Shown one piece after another: positions 18,231-26,214 of a stretch of DNA of 64,000 nt (position 1 is its first letter; every line of letters starts with the position of its first letter). The translations under genes and the position numbers were made by a program. Location of the stretch: NCBI RefSeq assembly GCF_001580015.1, contig NZ_LSZQ01000028.1:1-64000 (forward strand). Reading direction: 5' to 3'. The DNA comes from Cephaloticoccus primus. GTDB taxonomy: Bacteria > Verrucomicrobiota > Verrucomicrobiia > Opitutales > Opitutaceae. The notes below the pieces were generated by a model. It saw only the letters and a program-made list of their open reading frames with translations. It did no database searches and was not told where the DNA came from.

Positions 18231-19759
18231 AGTGTGGGCAAGCGGTAGCGTGCGAGCAGGCGCTGCGCGGTATAGTTGAGCGCGAGCGCGATCAGGAAGA
18301 GCAGCAGCCCCACCATGAAAAGCGCGCGGTAGTGGATCGTTCCGGGCACGACCTCTCCCATCTCCTGGGCGATGATCCCGGTCATCGTATGCACCGGCTG
18401 CACCGCCGCGCCGAGCCCCGCCGTAAAGTCAGGAATCGCGATCCGGTTTCCCGCGCAGAGCAGGACAACCATCGTCTCTCCGATCACGCGGCCGAGACCC
18501 AGCAACACCGCCGAACAGAGCCCCGAAAGCGAGCTCGGCACGATCACCCGCCAGGTCGTCTGCATCGGGCTGGCGCCGAGCGCGCAGGAGCCCTCCTTAA
18601 ACGCGCGCGGCACATTCCCCAGCGCGTCTTCCGCCAGCGTAAAAATCGTCGGCACCGCGATCAGCGCGAGCAGGCAGCCGGCGGTCAGCGCGTTGAGCCG
18701 CTCCGCATAAGGAAAGCCCGGCACCCAGGCCAGCCACGGCACTTGCGAGAGGCTGCGCAAGAGCTGCCCGAGCACCACGATGCCGAAAAGGCCGAGCACG
18801 ACGGACGGAATCGCCGCGATAAATTCGATCACAGGCTTGATCAGCCGTCGCTCGCGCGCGGTTGCGATCTGGCTCACGTAAACCGCCGCGCCGAGCCCCA
18901 GCGGCACGGCCAGGCACAGCGCAATCGCCGACACCAGAAGCGAGCCGGTGAACAGCGGGACGACCCCATAAAAATCCTGCCAGAAACTCGCCGTCAGCCA
19001 CTGCGGGCCGAAGAAAAAACTTTTAACCACCTGCCACTGCGAGACGGGCCGCGTGGCCGACCAGGAGCGAATTTCTTCGAGCGCGACTGGCAACGCCGCC
19101 ACGTAGGCGCGGAGCCGTTTTTGGGCGTAAACCATTTCGCGCGCCCGAGCGGGTGGCCCATTTTTGGGGGCGGCGCCCGCGCCCAGGTTCGCCGCCGGAG
19201 ATGCCTCGGTGAGTTTGCCCCACTCCGCAGCGAGTGTGTTCACCTCCGCAGCCAGCTCGACAAAGGTTTTCTCGATTTGCGGATACTGCGCGACGAGCTG
19301 CGCCACAGTTTCCAGACGGGTGGCCGCAGTGGCACTTTCCTTCGCCTCGAGGGCGATATCCCCGAGCTCGCCTGCCAGCTCGCGCAGCGGCAGGGCCGCA
19401 TCGGCGAAGCGCTCTTCGTAATCGGCAAACTCCGCCGCCCCCGCTGCCCCCATACGCAAGCGCAGCTCGCCGAGCTCGCGGCCCAGCGCGGCGTGCGCCC
19501 GATCTTGTTCGCGGAGCAGATCGACCAGCTCCTGACCCGACTGACGGTACCGGGTGAAGGACTCGCGCTGCTGCGCGAAAAACCCGATGCCTTCGCGAAA
19601 CAAGAAGAGCGTGATCAGCGCCAAAACGACGACCGCCACGACCGCATGCCCGCCAAAAAAGGCCCGGATCGCATCCTCCCGCGTCAGGCCGAAAATACGG
19701 CGGTGACGCTGGCGGATGCTAAAGTCGGGCGAGTTTTCTGAGGGCAAGCGGTGAGGCAT
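18227..19759 (-). CDS. pstC: Phosphate ABC transporter permease PstC
   Basis: Inner-membrane permease partner of PstA. One membrane helix (VVAVVVLALITLFLFREGI) is followed by about 200 polar residues rich in Glu, Ala and Leu, probably a coiled coil in the periplasm, and then the permease domain (VPLGLGAAVYVSQIA, FIAAIPSVVLGLFGIVVLG, LAEDALGNVPRAFKEGS, LGASPMQTTWRVIVPSSLSG). Length 510 against about 319 in E. coli comes from that insert. Similar long insertions are known in some PstC proteins of other phyla, but its role here is open. It lies 83 bp downstream of pstS. Confidence 0.92.
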   Translation of the reverse strand: MPHRLPSENSPDFSIRQRHRRIFGLTREDAIRAFFGGHAVVAVVVLALITLFLFREGIGFFAQQRESFTRYRQSGQELVDLLREQDRAHAALGRELGELRLRMGAAGAAEFADYEERFADAALPLRELAGELGDIALEAKESATAATRLETVAQLVAQYPQIEKTFVELAAEVNTLAAEWGKLTEASPAANLGAGAAPKNGPPARAREMVYAQKRLRAYVAALPVALEEIRSWSATRPVSQWQVVKSFFFGPQWLTASFWQDFYGVVPLFTGSLLVSAIALCLAVPLGLGAAVYVSQIATARERRLIKPVIEFIAAIPSVVLGLFGIVVLGQLLRSLSQVPWLAWVPGFPYAERLNALTAGCLLALIAVPTIFTLAEDALGNVPRAFKEGSCALGASPMQTTWRVIVPSSLSGLCSAVLLGLGRVIGETMVVLLCAGNRIAIPDFTAGLGAAVQPVHTMTGIIAQEMGEVVPGTIHYRALFMVGLLLFLIALALNYTAQRLLARYRLPTL

Positions 19760-19842
19760 GGCGGCCGAAATTTTTGTGCGGTCAGGTGTGCGGTTCGTTT
19801 TCAGGAAAACTTTCGCAGTTCGCGCATTCGTGTCCGGGCGCT

Positions 19843-20682
19843 TCAGCGCACAGGCACGAAGCCGATTTCCTCGACGCGCTGCTGCCCGGCCTCGCTCAAC
19901 ACGTAGTCGATGAAGCGGGCGGCCTCGCCCTCGGGCTCGCCGTTGGTGTAGAGAAAATTGGGCCGCGCGTAGGGGTACGCCTTGGCGAGCACGCTTTCCT
20001 TGCTCGGGCGCGTGCCCTCGATCGCGACGACCTTGATCCCGGGCGCACCGATGTAGGCGAGCCCCACGTAGCCGATGCCGTTGCGATTGTGCGCGACTTC
20101 GGAGACGATCTGCTCGTTACCGGCGAGCTTCTGCGAGGTGGGCGCGTAGTCGCGCTTCTTCATCGCGAGGTCTTTAAAGTCCGCGTAAGTGCCCGAGGCG
20201 GTGTTGCGCGTGTAGACCGAGATCGGGCCCGCCGAGGCCGCGCCGCCGCCGAGTGCCGCCCAGTCGCGCACGTCGCCCGTGAAGATTTGCTCGACCTGCC
20301 GCTTGGTGAGCGAGTCCAGCGGGTTAGCCTCGTTTACGATGAGCGCGATCCCATCGTAGCAGACGACGAGCGGGCGCAGGGTCACGCCCTTTGCCACGCC
20401 GTTGGCTTGCTCGTTGGCGCGCGCGCGGCGCGACGACATGCCGATGTCCGCCGTACCACCGATCAGCGCGGCAAGCCCGGTCGAAGAGCCTTCGGCGGCG
20501 ATCTCGAAAGAGACGTCCGGATGCAGCGCGCGGTAATCCTCGGCGAGGACGGGCACGAGCTTCGCGCCGAGTGTATCGGAGCCTTTGATGACGAGCTTCT
20601 GCGCGTGCAGCGCAGTGCCAAACACGAGCGCAAGGCCCGTGGTGATGATCGGCCGCAGGCCGTGGAGGAATCGGGTTTTCAT
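19843..20682 (-). CDS. pstS: Phosphate-binding periplasmic protein PstS
   Basis: Periplasmic substrate-binding protein of the PBP/PstS family. The signal peptide runs to ALHAQ; the mature protein begins KLVIKGSDTLGAKL. Ligand-binding motifs include EGSSTGLAALIGGTADIGMS and YTRNTASGTYADFK, which match the phosphate-contacting loops of PstS-like proteins. The ATG at 20682 gives 279 residues, the usual size for the shorter PstS branch; the frame upstream to 20874 is not homologous. It is expressed with pstC, pstA and pstB downstream and probably with the porin upstream. Confidence 0.92.
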   Translation of the reverse strand: MKTRFLHGLRPIITTGLALVFGTALHAQKLVIKGSDTLGAKLVPVLAEDYRALHPDVSFEIAAEGSSTGLAALIGGTADIGMSSRRARANEQANGVAKGVTLRPLVVCYDGIALIVNEANPLDSLTKRQVEQIFTGDVRDWAALGGGAASAGPISVYTRNTASGTYADFKDLAMKKRDYAPTSQKLAGNEQIVSEVAHNRNGIGYVGLAYIGAPGIKVVAIEGTRPSKESVLAKAYPYARPNFLYTNGEPEGEAARFIDYVLSEAGQQRVEEIGFVPVR

Positions 20683-20809
20683 GATGTGGAGAAAAACGAA
20701 GGATTTTTTTTCGGGGGGAAGTGGTGGGAGGAAACGAACACGTGCGTTCGTGAAAGTGGGCGCGGCAGCGCGGCAGTGCCGCGCACGGCGCAGTGCCGCC
20801 GCCGCCCGT
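20683..20809 (-). promoter_or_regulatory. Porin-pstS intergenic hairpins
   Basis: Between the porin stop and the pstS start lie a 17-nt perfect hairpin (GCGCGGCA-G-TGCCGCGC, 20768-20784) and an imperfect palindrome CGAACACGTGCGTTCG (20736-20751), followed by an A-rich run on the coding strand. This could act as a partial terminator or processing site that sets the ratio of porin to pst mRNA. The function is inferred from placement only. Confidence 0.4.
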
Positions 20810-22156
20810 TTAAAAATTGAGCTGGAGCTGCGAGCGGACGCCCTGCGACTTGGCCTTGCCCGCCGAGCTGCCACCCGCCACTGCGCCGCGCGATTCGCCG
20901 TAGACGTAGCCGAGCTGGAGCTTCAGGTCGTTGCCGCGCAGGTACCAGTTACCGCCAAAGAAGAGCTCGCGCAGCTTGTCGTGCGTGCCACCGCCCGGGG
21001 CTGAGCGCACGCCGTCGGAGAGGCTCACGCCACGCCCGTCGGAATCGAGCGCGCTGTAGCGGGCGACCAGCTCGAACGGCTCGCTGAGCTTCAAGCTCGG
21101 CTGCACCCAGTAGCCCCAGGGCTGCGCATCGCGCGTGGCAGAGACGCCGCGCTCGACATCCGCGCCGAGCAGCTCGGCAGCGAGCCCGAGCCTCCCGCCC
21201 GCCAGTCCGCGCAAATCCGCGTAAACCGTGTACACCGCGAGGTCGTTGCCCGTGCCAGTAGGCCGCCCGCCTTGATCGGGCAAGTAGCCCGCCCCCGCAC
21301 CGAGCACAATCGAGCCGCCGCCAAGCGCCTCGCCGAGGCGCCCGCTGAAACCCGCATTGGCCCACAGCGCAAATTGGTTGCGCGAGCCGTTGCCCGCCGA
21401 GGCCGCCGCGCCCGAGTTTACCGCACGCTCGGGGTTGGTGATCGCCGCGCCGTAGAAAAATTTGCCGGACGGCGATTTCCCATCGACGAACACGCCAACG
21501 CGGTAACTGCCCGCACCGAGACGGCGGCCATTGTTTTCCTCGACGAAATAGCGGGTAACGCCCGAGCGCTCAATCGCCAGCAAGCTGCCCGAAGACGTGC
21601 GCTCCTCCAGCCCCAGGTTTACCTTGCGCAGCCCCAGATCGACGCTGAAGGCGCGCCCCTTGTACTGTACCCAGGCCGCATCGAAAAGCCCGCCCGCGAA
21701 ATCGTAGGTCAGGTTGCTGTTCCAGCTCGGCCCCAAGTCGGCGCGCGCCGTGAGGTAGAGCCGCCGCGCGAAAAAGTGATTCGTCGCAGCCGGATCCGCA
21801 CTCGTGCCCGCGATGTCGGTGCCGATCGAGGCAAACTGCGCCTGAAGCCGGCCGCTCACGCGCAGCCGCGTGGTAAGGCTGCTCCCTGCCGTCGCAAGTG
21901 CGGGTGGCTCGGCGGCCTCGCGCAGCAAGTCCGCGCGCACCTCCTCCGCCTCCTGCGAAGTGAGAATCCCCTTGCGAACGAGGAGCTCAATTAAAGCACC
22001 GCTATCCTTGGCAAGGACGATAGGTGACGAAGCGAGAAAAACGCCGCAGAGGAGTGCGGCCACCGCCAAGCCCCTTAAGAAGGGGCGATAAGAAAAACAA
22101 CGCGGCGCGCGCGCAGCATTGGTCGTGTTCGGGAACTGGGTGAAGGGAGTATTCAT
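20810..22156 (-). CDS. OprP/OprO-like phosphate-selective porin
   Basis: Outer-membrane porin of the phosphate-selective O/P type. The 448-residue product has a signal sequence (GLAVAALLCGVFLASSPIVLA), a short helical segment (LIELLVRKGILTSQEAEEVR) that is common at the start of such porins, and then alternating beta strands ending in LQLNF with a terminal Phe. Features such as RLRVSGRLQAQF and FARRLYLTARADLG are typical. The position directly upstream of pstS supports phosphate or polyphosphate as solute. It is the first gene of the leftward phosphate run. Confidence 0.88.
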   Translation of the reverse strand: MNTPFTQFPNTTNAARAPRCFSYRPFLRGLAVAALLCGVFLASSPIVLAKDSGALIELLVRKGILTSQEAEEVRADLLREAAEPPALATAGSSLTTRLRVSGRLQAQFASIGTDIAGTSADPAATNHFFARRLYLTARADLGPSWNSNLTYDFAGGLFDAAWVQYKGRAFSVDLGLRKVNLGLEERTSSGSLLAIERSGVTRYFVEENNGRRLGAGSYRVGVFVDGKSPSGKFFYGAAITNPERAVNSGAAASAGNGSRNQFALWANAGFSGRLGEALGGGSIVLGAGAGYLPDQGGRPTGTGNDLAVYTVYADLRGLAGGRLGLAAELLGADVERGVSATRDAQPWGYWVQPSLKLSEPFELVARYSALDSDGRGVSLSDGVRSAPGGGTHDKLRELFFGGNWYLRGNDLKLQLGYVYGESRGAVAGGSSAGKAKSQGVRSQLQLNF

Positions 22157-22426
22157 GGGAAGCGTGTGCGCCCGAAACCCTCGGGCTACGCTCCCGACAA
22201 TCGCCCCTTTGTGTTACAAACCCGCGTCTCCCAGGTCACAATCCCGCCACAAACGCTCCCCACACACAGGGACGCACCAAATAAAGCGGCCGCACTCACA
22301 CTCGCCCAGCAGGAAGCTTCTCTGATCAACGGGGGAAGAATCCTCCCTTCGCGGGTAAATTTGCAGTTGCGGTTGCCACGATGGCTCCTTTTGGTGCCGC
22401 TCCCTCCTCAAGGGGACTGGAGCAAT
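22157..22426 (-). promoter_or_regulatory. Upstream region of the porin-pst run with a possible Pho-type direct repeat
   Basis: No gene is seen. On the plus strand, GTTACAA (22213-22219) and GTCACAA (22235-22241) form a direct repeat whose starts are 22 bp apart, about two helical turns, upstream of the porin start. The half-sites resemble PhoB box halves (CTGTCAC, GTTACA), though the classical spacing is 11 bp. A PhoB site is plausible given the genes, but this is weak evidence. Confidence 0.3.
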
Positions 22427-22503
22427 CGGGGTGTAGCTTAGCCTGGTAGAGCGCTACGTTCGGGACGTAGAGGCCGGGAGTTCGAATCTCCCCACCCCGA
22501 CCA
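22427..22503 (+). tRNA. tRNA-Pro (CGG)
   Basis: Cloverleaf with acceptor CGGGGTG paired to CACCCCG, D-arm GCTTAGCCTGGTAGAGC, anticodon stem CTACG/CGTAG with loop TTCGGGA (anticodon CGG), T-arm with GAGTTCGAATCTC, discriminator A at 22500 and encoded CCA at 22501-22503. Confidence 0.97.
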
Positions 22504-22866
22504 GGCTCAGAGGGAGGATGGCGTTTTCCTGAGAGACAACCGCATGCGGCTCGGCCCACACGTTAGGGATCATCGAGGGCTTCCAGTTTTAACAGGTATT
22601 CAAGTGCTGCGCTCCTACGCGCCCGCTCTTGCAGGATGGCTGAACAATACGGGGCGGTGGCGGGTTGAATTTACAGCCCTTGCCAAACTCGCGAATTCGG
22701 GCTTGCCGAGGCGGCCACTGTCTGACTTTGTCGCCGCCCTCGATAGAAAAAACGTTAGGTGACAGGATCTGGTGAGTCGTTAGCAGAGCAAGGGCTCTAG
22801 TGATGATTTCGAAACCCACGGTGGGAACAGAACTGGCAGCGGACGCGAAGATCTACGAATCATCAG
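22504..22866. other. Gene-poor interval with a possible gene remnant
   Basis: No intact gene is convincing. On the minus strand, from about 22665 down to the TAA at 22563-22565, a frame reads ILQERARRSAALEYLLKLEA followed by LDDP, which looks like the helical tail of a small regulatory or antitoxin-type protein. An upstream in-frame stop and the absence of a start suggest a decayed copy. A plus-strand 72-codon frame overlaps it and lacks support. Confidence 0.3.
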
Positions 22867-23262
22867 ATGAGCAACTCCAAACTGTATGTCGGCAACCTCC
22901 CCTTCAAAGCCAATGAAGACGACCTGCGCGCACACTTCGCGCAATTCGGCGATGTTACCGACGTCTATGTCGCGATGGATCGCATGAGTGGCCGCCCCCG
23001 CGGCTTCGCATTCGTCACGATGGGCACTGCCGAAGAGGCCAAAGCGGCCGCCGAAAAACTCAATGGCAGCGACTTCGATGGCCGTCAGTTGACGGTAAAC
23101 GAGGCCCGCCCCAAGGAAGAGCGCCCCGCTGGCGGCGGCTTCGGCGGTGGTGGACGCGGCTTCGGTGGCGGCGGTGGTGGTGGCTACGGCGGTGGCCGTG
23201 ACCGTGATCGCGGTGGCTACGGAGGCGGGCGTGACCGCGACCGTGGACGCGACCGCTACTAA
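22867..23262 (+). CDS. RRM RNA-binding protein with Gly/Arg-rich tail
   Basis: A single RNA-recognition motif fills residues ~4-83: RNP2 is LYVGNL and RNP1 is RGFAFVTM, with aromatic residues placed for RNA stacking. The tail (residues ~90-131) is Gly-rich with RDRDRGG repeats, as in cold-inducible RNA-binding proteins of cyanobacteria and other bacteria. It likely binds single-stranded RNA and acts as a chaperone, perhaps under cold stress. The adjacent DEAD-box helicase gene downstream supports an RNA-remodelling role. A strong terminator follows. Confidence 0.92.
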   Translation: MSNSKLYVGNLPFKANEDDLRAHFAQFGDVTDVYVAMDRMSGRPRGFAFVTMGTAEEAKAAAEKLNGSDFDGRQLTVNEARPKEERPAGGGFGGGGRGFGGGGGGGYGGGRDRDRGGYGGGRDRDRGRDRY

Positions 23263-23310
23263 AAGCGCCCGCGCCCGGGCAGCCGATAAATCAGCCCATT
23301 TTTCAACGCG

Positions 23311-23337
23311 ACGGAGCCCCTTCGGGCTCCGTTTTTT
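23311..23337 (+). terminator. Rho-independent terminator after the RRM gene
   Basis: ACGGAGCCC, a short loop CTTC-type, GGGCTCCGT and then a run of six T form a standard intrinsic terminator 48 bp after the stop codon. Confidence 0.88.
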
Positions 23338-23501
23338 GTCTCTGGACGATCTATCTGATCGCCTCCCCCGGGATGGTGCCGCGCGCGAGTCTGCACGCTG
23401 GGCCCATTCTCCCTTCTCTGTTTATCCAGTTAAAAAAAAGGCGGGCCCATTTAACCCACGCTCCGCCGCCAAAAGCAGCCCAAGCCTGCGCCCGACTTTT
23501 C

Positions 23502-24896
23502 ATGCCATTTAAAGCACTCAATCTTTCTGCGCCGATCCTTCGGGGCATCCAATCCGCCGGCTACTCCGAGCCCACGCCCATCCAGCTACGCGCGATTCCG
23601 GTCGTACTCGAGGGCGGCGACCTCATCGGCTCTGCGCAAACCGGTACCGGCAAGACGGCGGCCTTTGCGCTGCCGATCCTCGACAAGCTCCTCAACGCCG
23701 CGACCGCGGCCTCGTCCGCAGCGGGCGGCAAAAATGCGAGCCGCGCGTCCGGACCGCGCGTCCTCGTTCTGGAGCCGACCCGCGAGCTCGCCGCACAGGT
23801 GGAGACCTCGTTTCGCGATTTCGCCCGCTACACCGACCTGCGCATGCTCGCGGTTTTCGGCGGCGTAGGCTACGGCCACCAGCGCCGCGAGCTCGCGCGC
23901 GGTGTGGACATCATCGTGGCCACGCCCGGCCGCCTCATGGATTTCCTGAAGGACGGCTCACTCAGCTTGCAGGGCCTCACGACCCTGGTTCTGGACGAAG
24001 TCGACCACATGCTCGACATGGGCTTCCTGCCCGCCGTGCGCGACATCATCGGGCGCTGCCCCAGCGAGCGGCAAACGCTGCTCTTCTCGGCCACCGTGCC
24101 GCCCGAGATTCAAGCCATCGCCTCCTTCGCGCTGCGCGACCCGGCGCGCGTCGCCATCGGGGTGGATCGCTCTGTAAACGACTCGGTCAAGCACGCGCTG
24201 TACCCGGTCGGCTACGCGCAAAAGTTCGACCTGCTGCTCGCCCTGCTCGAGCGCACGGACTTTGACAGCGTGCTCGTGTTTTCGCGCACCAAACACGGGG
24301 CCGATAAAATCGCGCGCAAGCTGCGCACGGCCAACCACTCCGTGGCCGTCCTCCACGCCAACCGCTCGCAGAACCAGCGCATCGAAGCCCTCGCGGGCTT
24401 CAAGTCCGGCAAGTACGAAGTCATGGTCGCGACCGATATCGCCGCGCGTGGCATCGACGTCGCGGGCGTCTCCCACGTCATCAACTACGACGTGCCCGAG
24501 AAGCCCGAAGACTACGTGCACCGCATCGGCCGCACGGGCCGCGCCCAGGCCGTCGGCGACGCCTTCACCATCGTCACACCGGAAAACGAAAAAGACATCC
24601 GCGACATCCAGCGCTTCATCGGTGCGCGCATCCCCGAGCTGCGCCTCGAAGGCTTCCCCTACGGCCCCTACGAGCCCAAGCCCGAAAACGAAGGCAGCCC
24701 ACGCCAAGGCCACTTCCGCAACGACGCCAGGCGGGGCAGCGGCGCCAGCACACGCTCGGCGCAAGGGCACCGCAGCAATGACGGTGGCCGCAGTGGCAGC
24801 CGCAGCGGGCCAGGCGCCAATCGCAGTGCGAGCGGCGGCGGTCGCGGGCGCAGCCGCTCCAGCGGTACAGCGCAAAGAAATCGCAGCAGCCGCTAA
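23502..24896 (+). CDS. DEAD-box RNA helicase (RhlE-like)
   Basis: ATP-dependent RNA helicase, 464 residues. Motifs in order: Q motif PTPIQLRAIPVV, motif I AQTGTGKT, Ia EPTRELAAQ, GG, Ib TPGRLMD, motif II DEVD (in place of the common DEAD), motif III SAT, IV VLVFSRTKHGAD, V ATDIAARGIDV and VI HRIGRTGRA. A basic Ser/Gly/Arg-rich tail of about 70 residues probably binds RNA. The ATG at 23502 (MPFKALNLSAPILRGIQSAG) is the natural start; the longer frame runs through the terminator. Likely roles are ribosome assembly or cold adaptation. Confidence 0.92.
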   Translation: MPFKALNLSAPILRGIQSAGYSEPTPIQLRAIPVVLEGGDLIGSAQTGTGKTAAFALPILDKLLNAATAASSAAGGKNASRASGPRVLVLEPTRELAAQVETSFRDFARYTDLRMLAVFGGVGYGHQRRELARGVDIIVATPGRLMDFLKDGSLSLQGLTTLVLDEVDHMLDMGFLPAVRDIIGRCPSERQTLLFSATVPPEIQAIASFALRDPARVAIGVDRSVNDSVKHALYPVGYAQKFDLLLALLERTDFDSVLVFSRTKHGADKIARKLRTANHSVAVLHANRSQNQRIEALAGFKSGKYEVMVATDIAARGIDVAGVSHVINYDVPEKPEDYVHRIGRTGRAQAVGDAFTIVTPENEKDIRDIQRFIGARIPELRLEGFPYGPYEPKPENEGSPRQGHFRNDARRGSGASTRSAQGHRSNDGGRSGSRSGPGANRSASGGGRGRSRSSGTAQRNRSSR

Positions 24897-24975
24897 CGGA
24901 CTGCTGGCTGCTACCTGCCAAATCTGAAAAAAGTCCGTGAACTCGGGCCGTATTTTACTAACTCCCCAGCCTACC

Positions 24976-25446
24976 ATGTCTCGCCACATCGCATCGCTGC
25001 TCTTGCTCGCCTGCCTCGCCCTCGCACCGCTGCACCTGCATGCGCAGCGCGAAAAGCTCCCGCCCGAAGACCTTGAGTGGGTGGAGCAAAACTTCCCCGA
25101 TGCAAAGATCTCCAACACGGGCATCCGCTACGTCGTCGTTGAGGAAGGCAGCGGCCAGACCGCCAGGCGCGGGCAAATGGTGTCGGTGCTCTACATCGGC
25201 CGCTTCATCAACGGCGACACCTTCGACCAAACGATTGATGCGGAGAAGCCCTTCAAATTCCGGCTCGGGCGCGGCCAGGTCATCCAGGGCTGGGATCAGA
25301 TTATCCAACTGATGCGCCCGGGCGATAAATGGCTGGTCATCATCCCCCCCGAGCTCGCCTACGGCACGCGCGGCCAGTCGCCAAAAATTCCGCCCAACAC
25401 CACGCTCGTTTTTACAATACAACTCCTCTCGGCCGAGAAGAACTGA
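24976..25446 (+). CDS. Exported FKBP-type peptidyl-prolyl isomerase
   Basis: Proline cis-trans isomerase of the FKBP family. A signal peptide (LLLLACLALAPLHLHAQ) directs it to the periplasm. The FKBP domain is complete: VLYIGRFINGDTFDQT, the core FRLGRGQVIQGWDQ, MRPGDKWLVIIPPELAYG and TTLVFTIQLL. The Trp, Asp, Ile and Tyr positions of the active-site pocket are all recognisable. The ATG at 24976 is preferred over 24937 because it begins the signal peptide. Length 156. The Type I repeat begins 3 bp after the stop. Confidence 0.92.
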   Translation: MSRHIASLLLLACLALAPLHLHAQREKLPPEDLEWVEQNFPDAKISNTGIRYVVVEEGSGQTARRGQMVSVLYIGRFINGDTFDQTIDAEKPFKFRLGRGQVIQGWDQIIQLMRPGDKWLVIIPPELAYGTRGQSPKIPPNTTLVFTIQLLSAEKN

Positions 25447-25449
25447 GTA

Positions 25450-25713
25450 CCACTACGCGTGGGGCGGCAGGCAGTGCCTGCTCCCATTTACTGAGTGTCG
25501 TGTGTGTGTTGCGCGTTCCGCGCAACACACACACGACACTCAGTTGGAAAAGCCCAGCTCTCCGCTTCATTCGCATTTGAATGCGCCTTCCCCTGTCGTG
25601 AAACGACAGGGGGGAGTTCATGTAAATTTGCGATTTTGTTCGGGCGCGAAGCGCACGTGGCAAAATCGCAAATTAAATGGAAGTGGCGACCCGCCACCGC
25701 CGCCCGCGTAGGG
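25450..25713 (-). repeat. Type I palindromic element, copy 5 (divergent stem)
   Basis: Begins with CCACTACGCGTGG at 25450-25462. The longest palindrome, 25490-25544, is a perfect 26-bp stem with a TTC loop, but its outer arm reads ACTGAGTGTCGTGTGTGTGT in place of the ACTGTGCGGCTTG of other copies, on both sides. It then has a GAA-loop hairpin with arm CCTGTCGT (25592-25610) and the first palindrome in the AATTTGCGATTTTG version near 25624-25673. The middle module with AACCCGTAAAC is missing. It lies between convergent genes. Confidence 0.85.
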
Positions 25714-25737
25714 CCGCCTGCATCCAGCCGGGGGGGC

Positions 25738-26010
25738 CTACCGCCCTGCTTTTGCCTCTTTGGTAAAGCTGTACTTCGCGCGAAACTCGGCACCTGCCTG
25801 CTGCTCGGCGGCTTGGGCACTCAGCCCTTGGGCCACGAGCTCGGCGACCCGTTTCTCGACCCAGCGAGTCTTGAGCGTCTGCTCAACTGCGGTCGGGATC
25901 GATTTCTCACGGGCCACTCTTTTTTTCCGAAAGCCAAGGCAGCCAGAAAGCAAAGCAGGCACAACAAGGAGCAGGAGAGAGGCAAAAATGAGGCGCGATT
26001 TCGCTAGCAT
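25738..26010 (-). CDS. Small lipoprotein
   Basis: Ninety-residue product with a lipoprotein signal: a basic start, the hydrophobic IFASLLLLVVPALLSGC segment and a lipobox LSGC, so the mature protein would be anchored by its Cys. The rest is charged and helical (TAVEQTLKTRWVEKRVAELVAQG). I do not recognise the family. The ATG at 26010 is used because it gives the lipoprotein signal at the N-terminus. It converges on the FKBP gene across a Type I repeat. Confidence 0.6.
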   Translation of the reverse strand: MLAKSRLIFASLLLLVVPALLSGCLGFRKKRVAREKSIPTAVEQTLKTRWVEKRVAELVAQGLSAQAAEQQAGAEFRAKYSFTKEAKAGR

Positions 26011-26121
26011 ATGGGGCCGGGAGTCAGGCCAAAGCCCCCCCTCTCGGCGAGCGAAAATCCGCGATTGGAGCGCAATCCGAACGATCCCTCCCATCACCGC
26101 GCGCCCTGTTTTTTTGGAGGT

Positions 26122-26214
26122 ATGTCAAAAAAACGTGCGGAAGGGTTGAAAATTCCTTCGCGCGCGGCGCGCCGATCTGAAAACACCTTGGGCACACACA
26201 TCCACATACCATGA
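26122..26214 (+). CDS. Possible 30-codon upstream ORF of purC
   Basis: A 30-codon frame starts at an ATG just after GGAGG and ends in a TGA that overlaps the purC start codon (ATGA). The peptide begins MSKKRAEGLKIPSR and is basic. The overlap would allow translational coupling to purC. Against it, the GGAGG lies only 1 nt before the ATG, which is too close for good initiation, and I know of no homologue. Confidence 0.3.
   Translation: MSKKRAEGLKIPSRAARRSENTLGTHIHIP

Noticed and set aside
18212-19741. 509-codon plus-strand open frame opposite pstC
   Set aside because: Shadow of pstC; it is His/Arg-rich with no recognisable domain.
22544-22762. 72-codon plus-strand open frame after tRNA-Pro
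   Set aside because: No start context, no family resemblance, and it overlaps the more protein-like remnant on the other strand.
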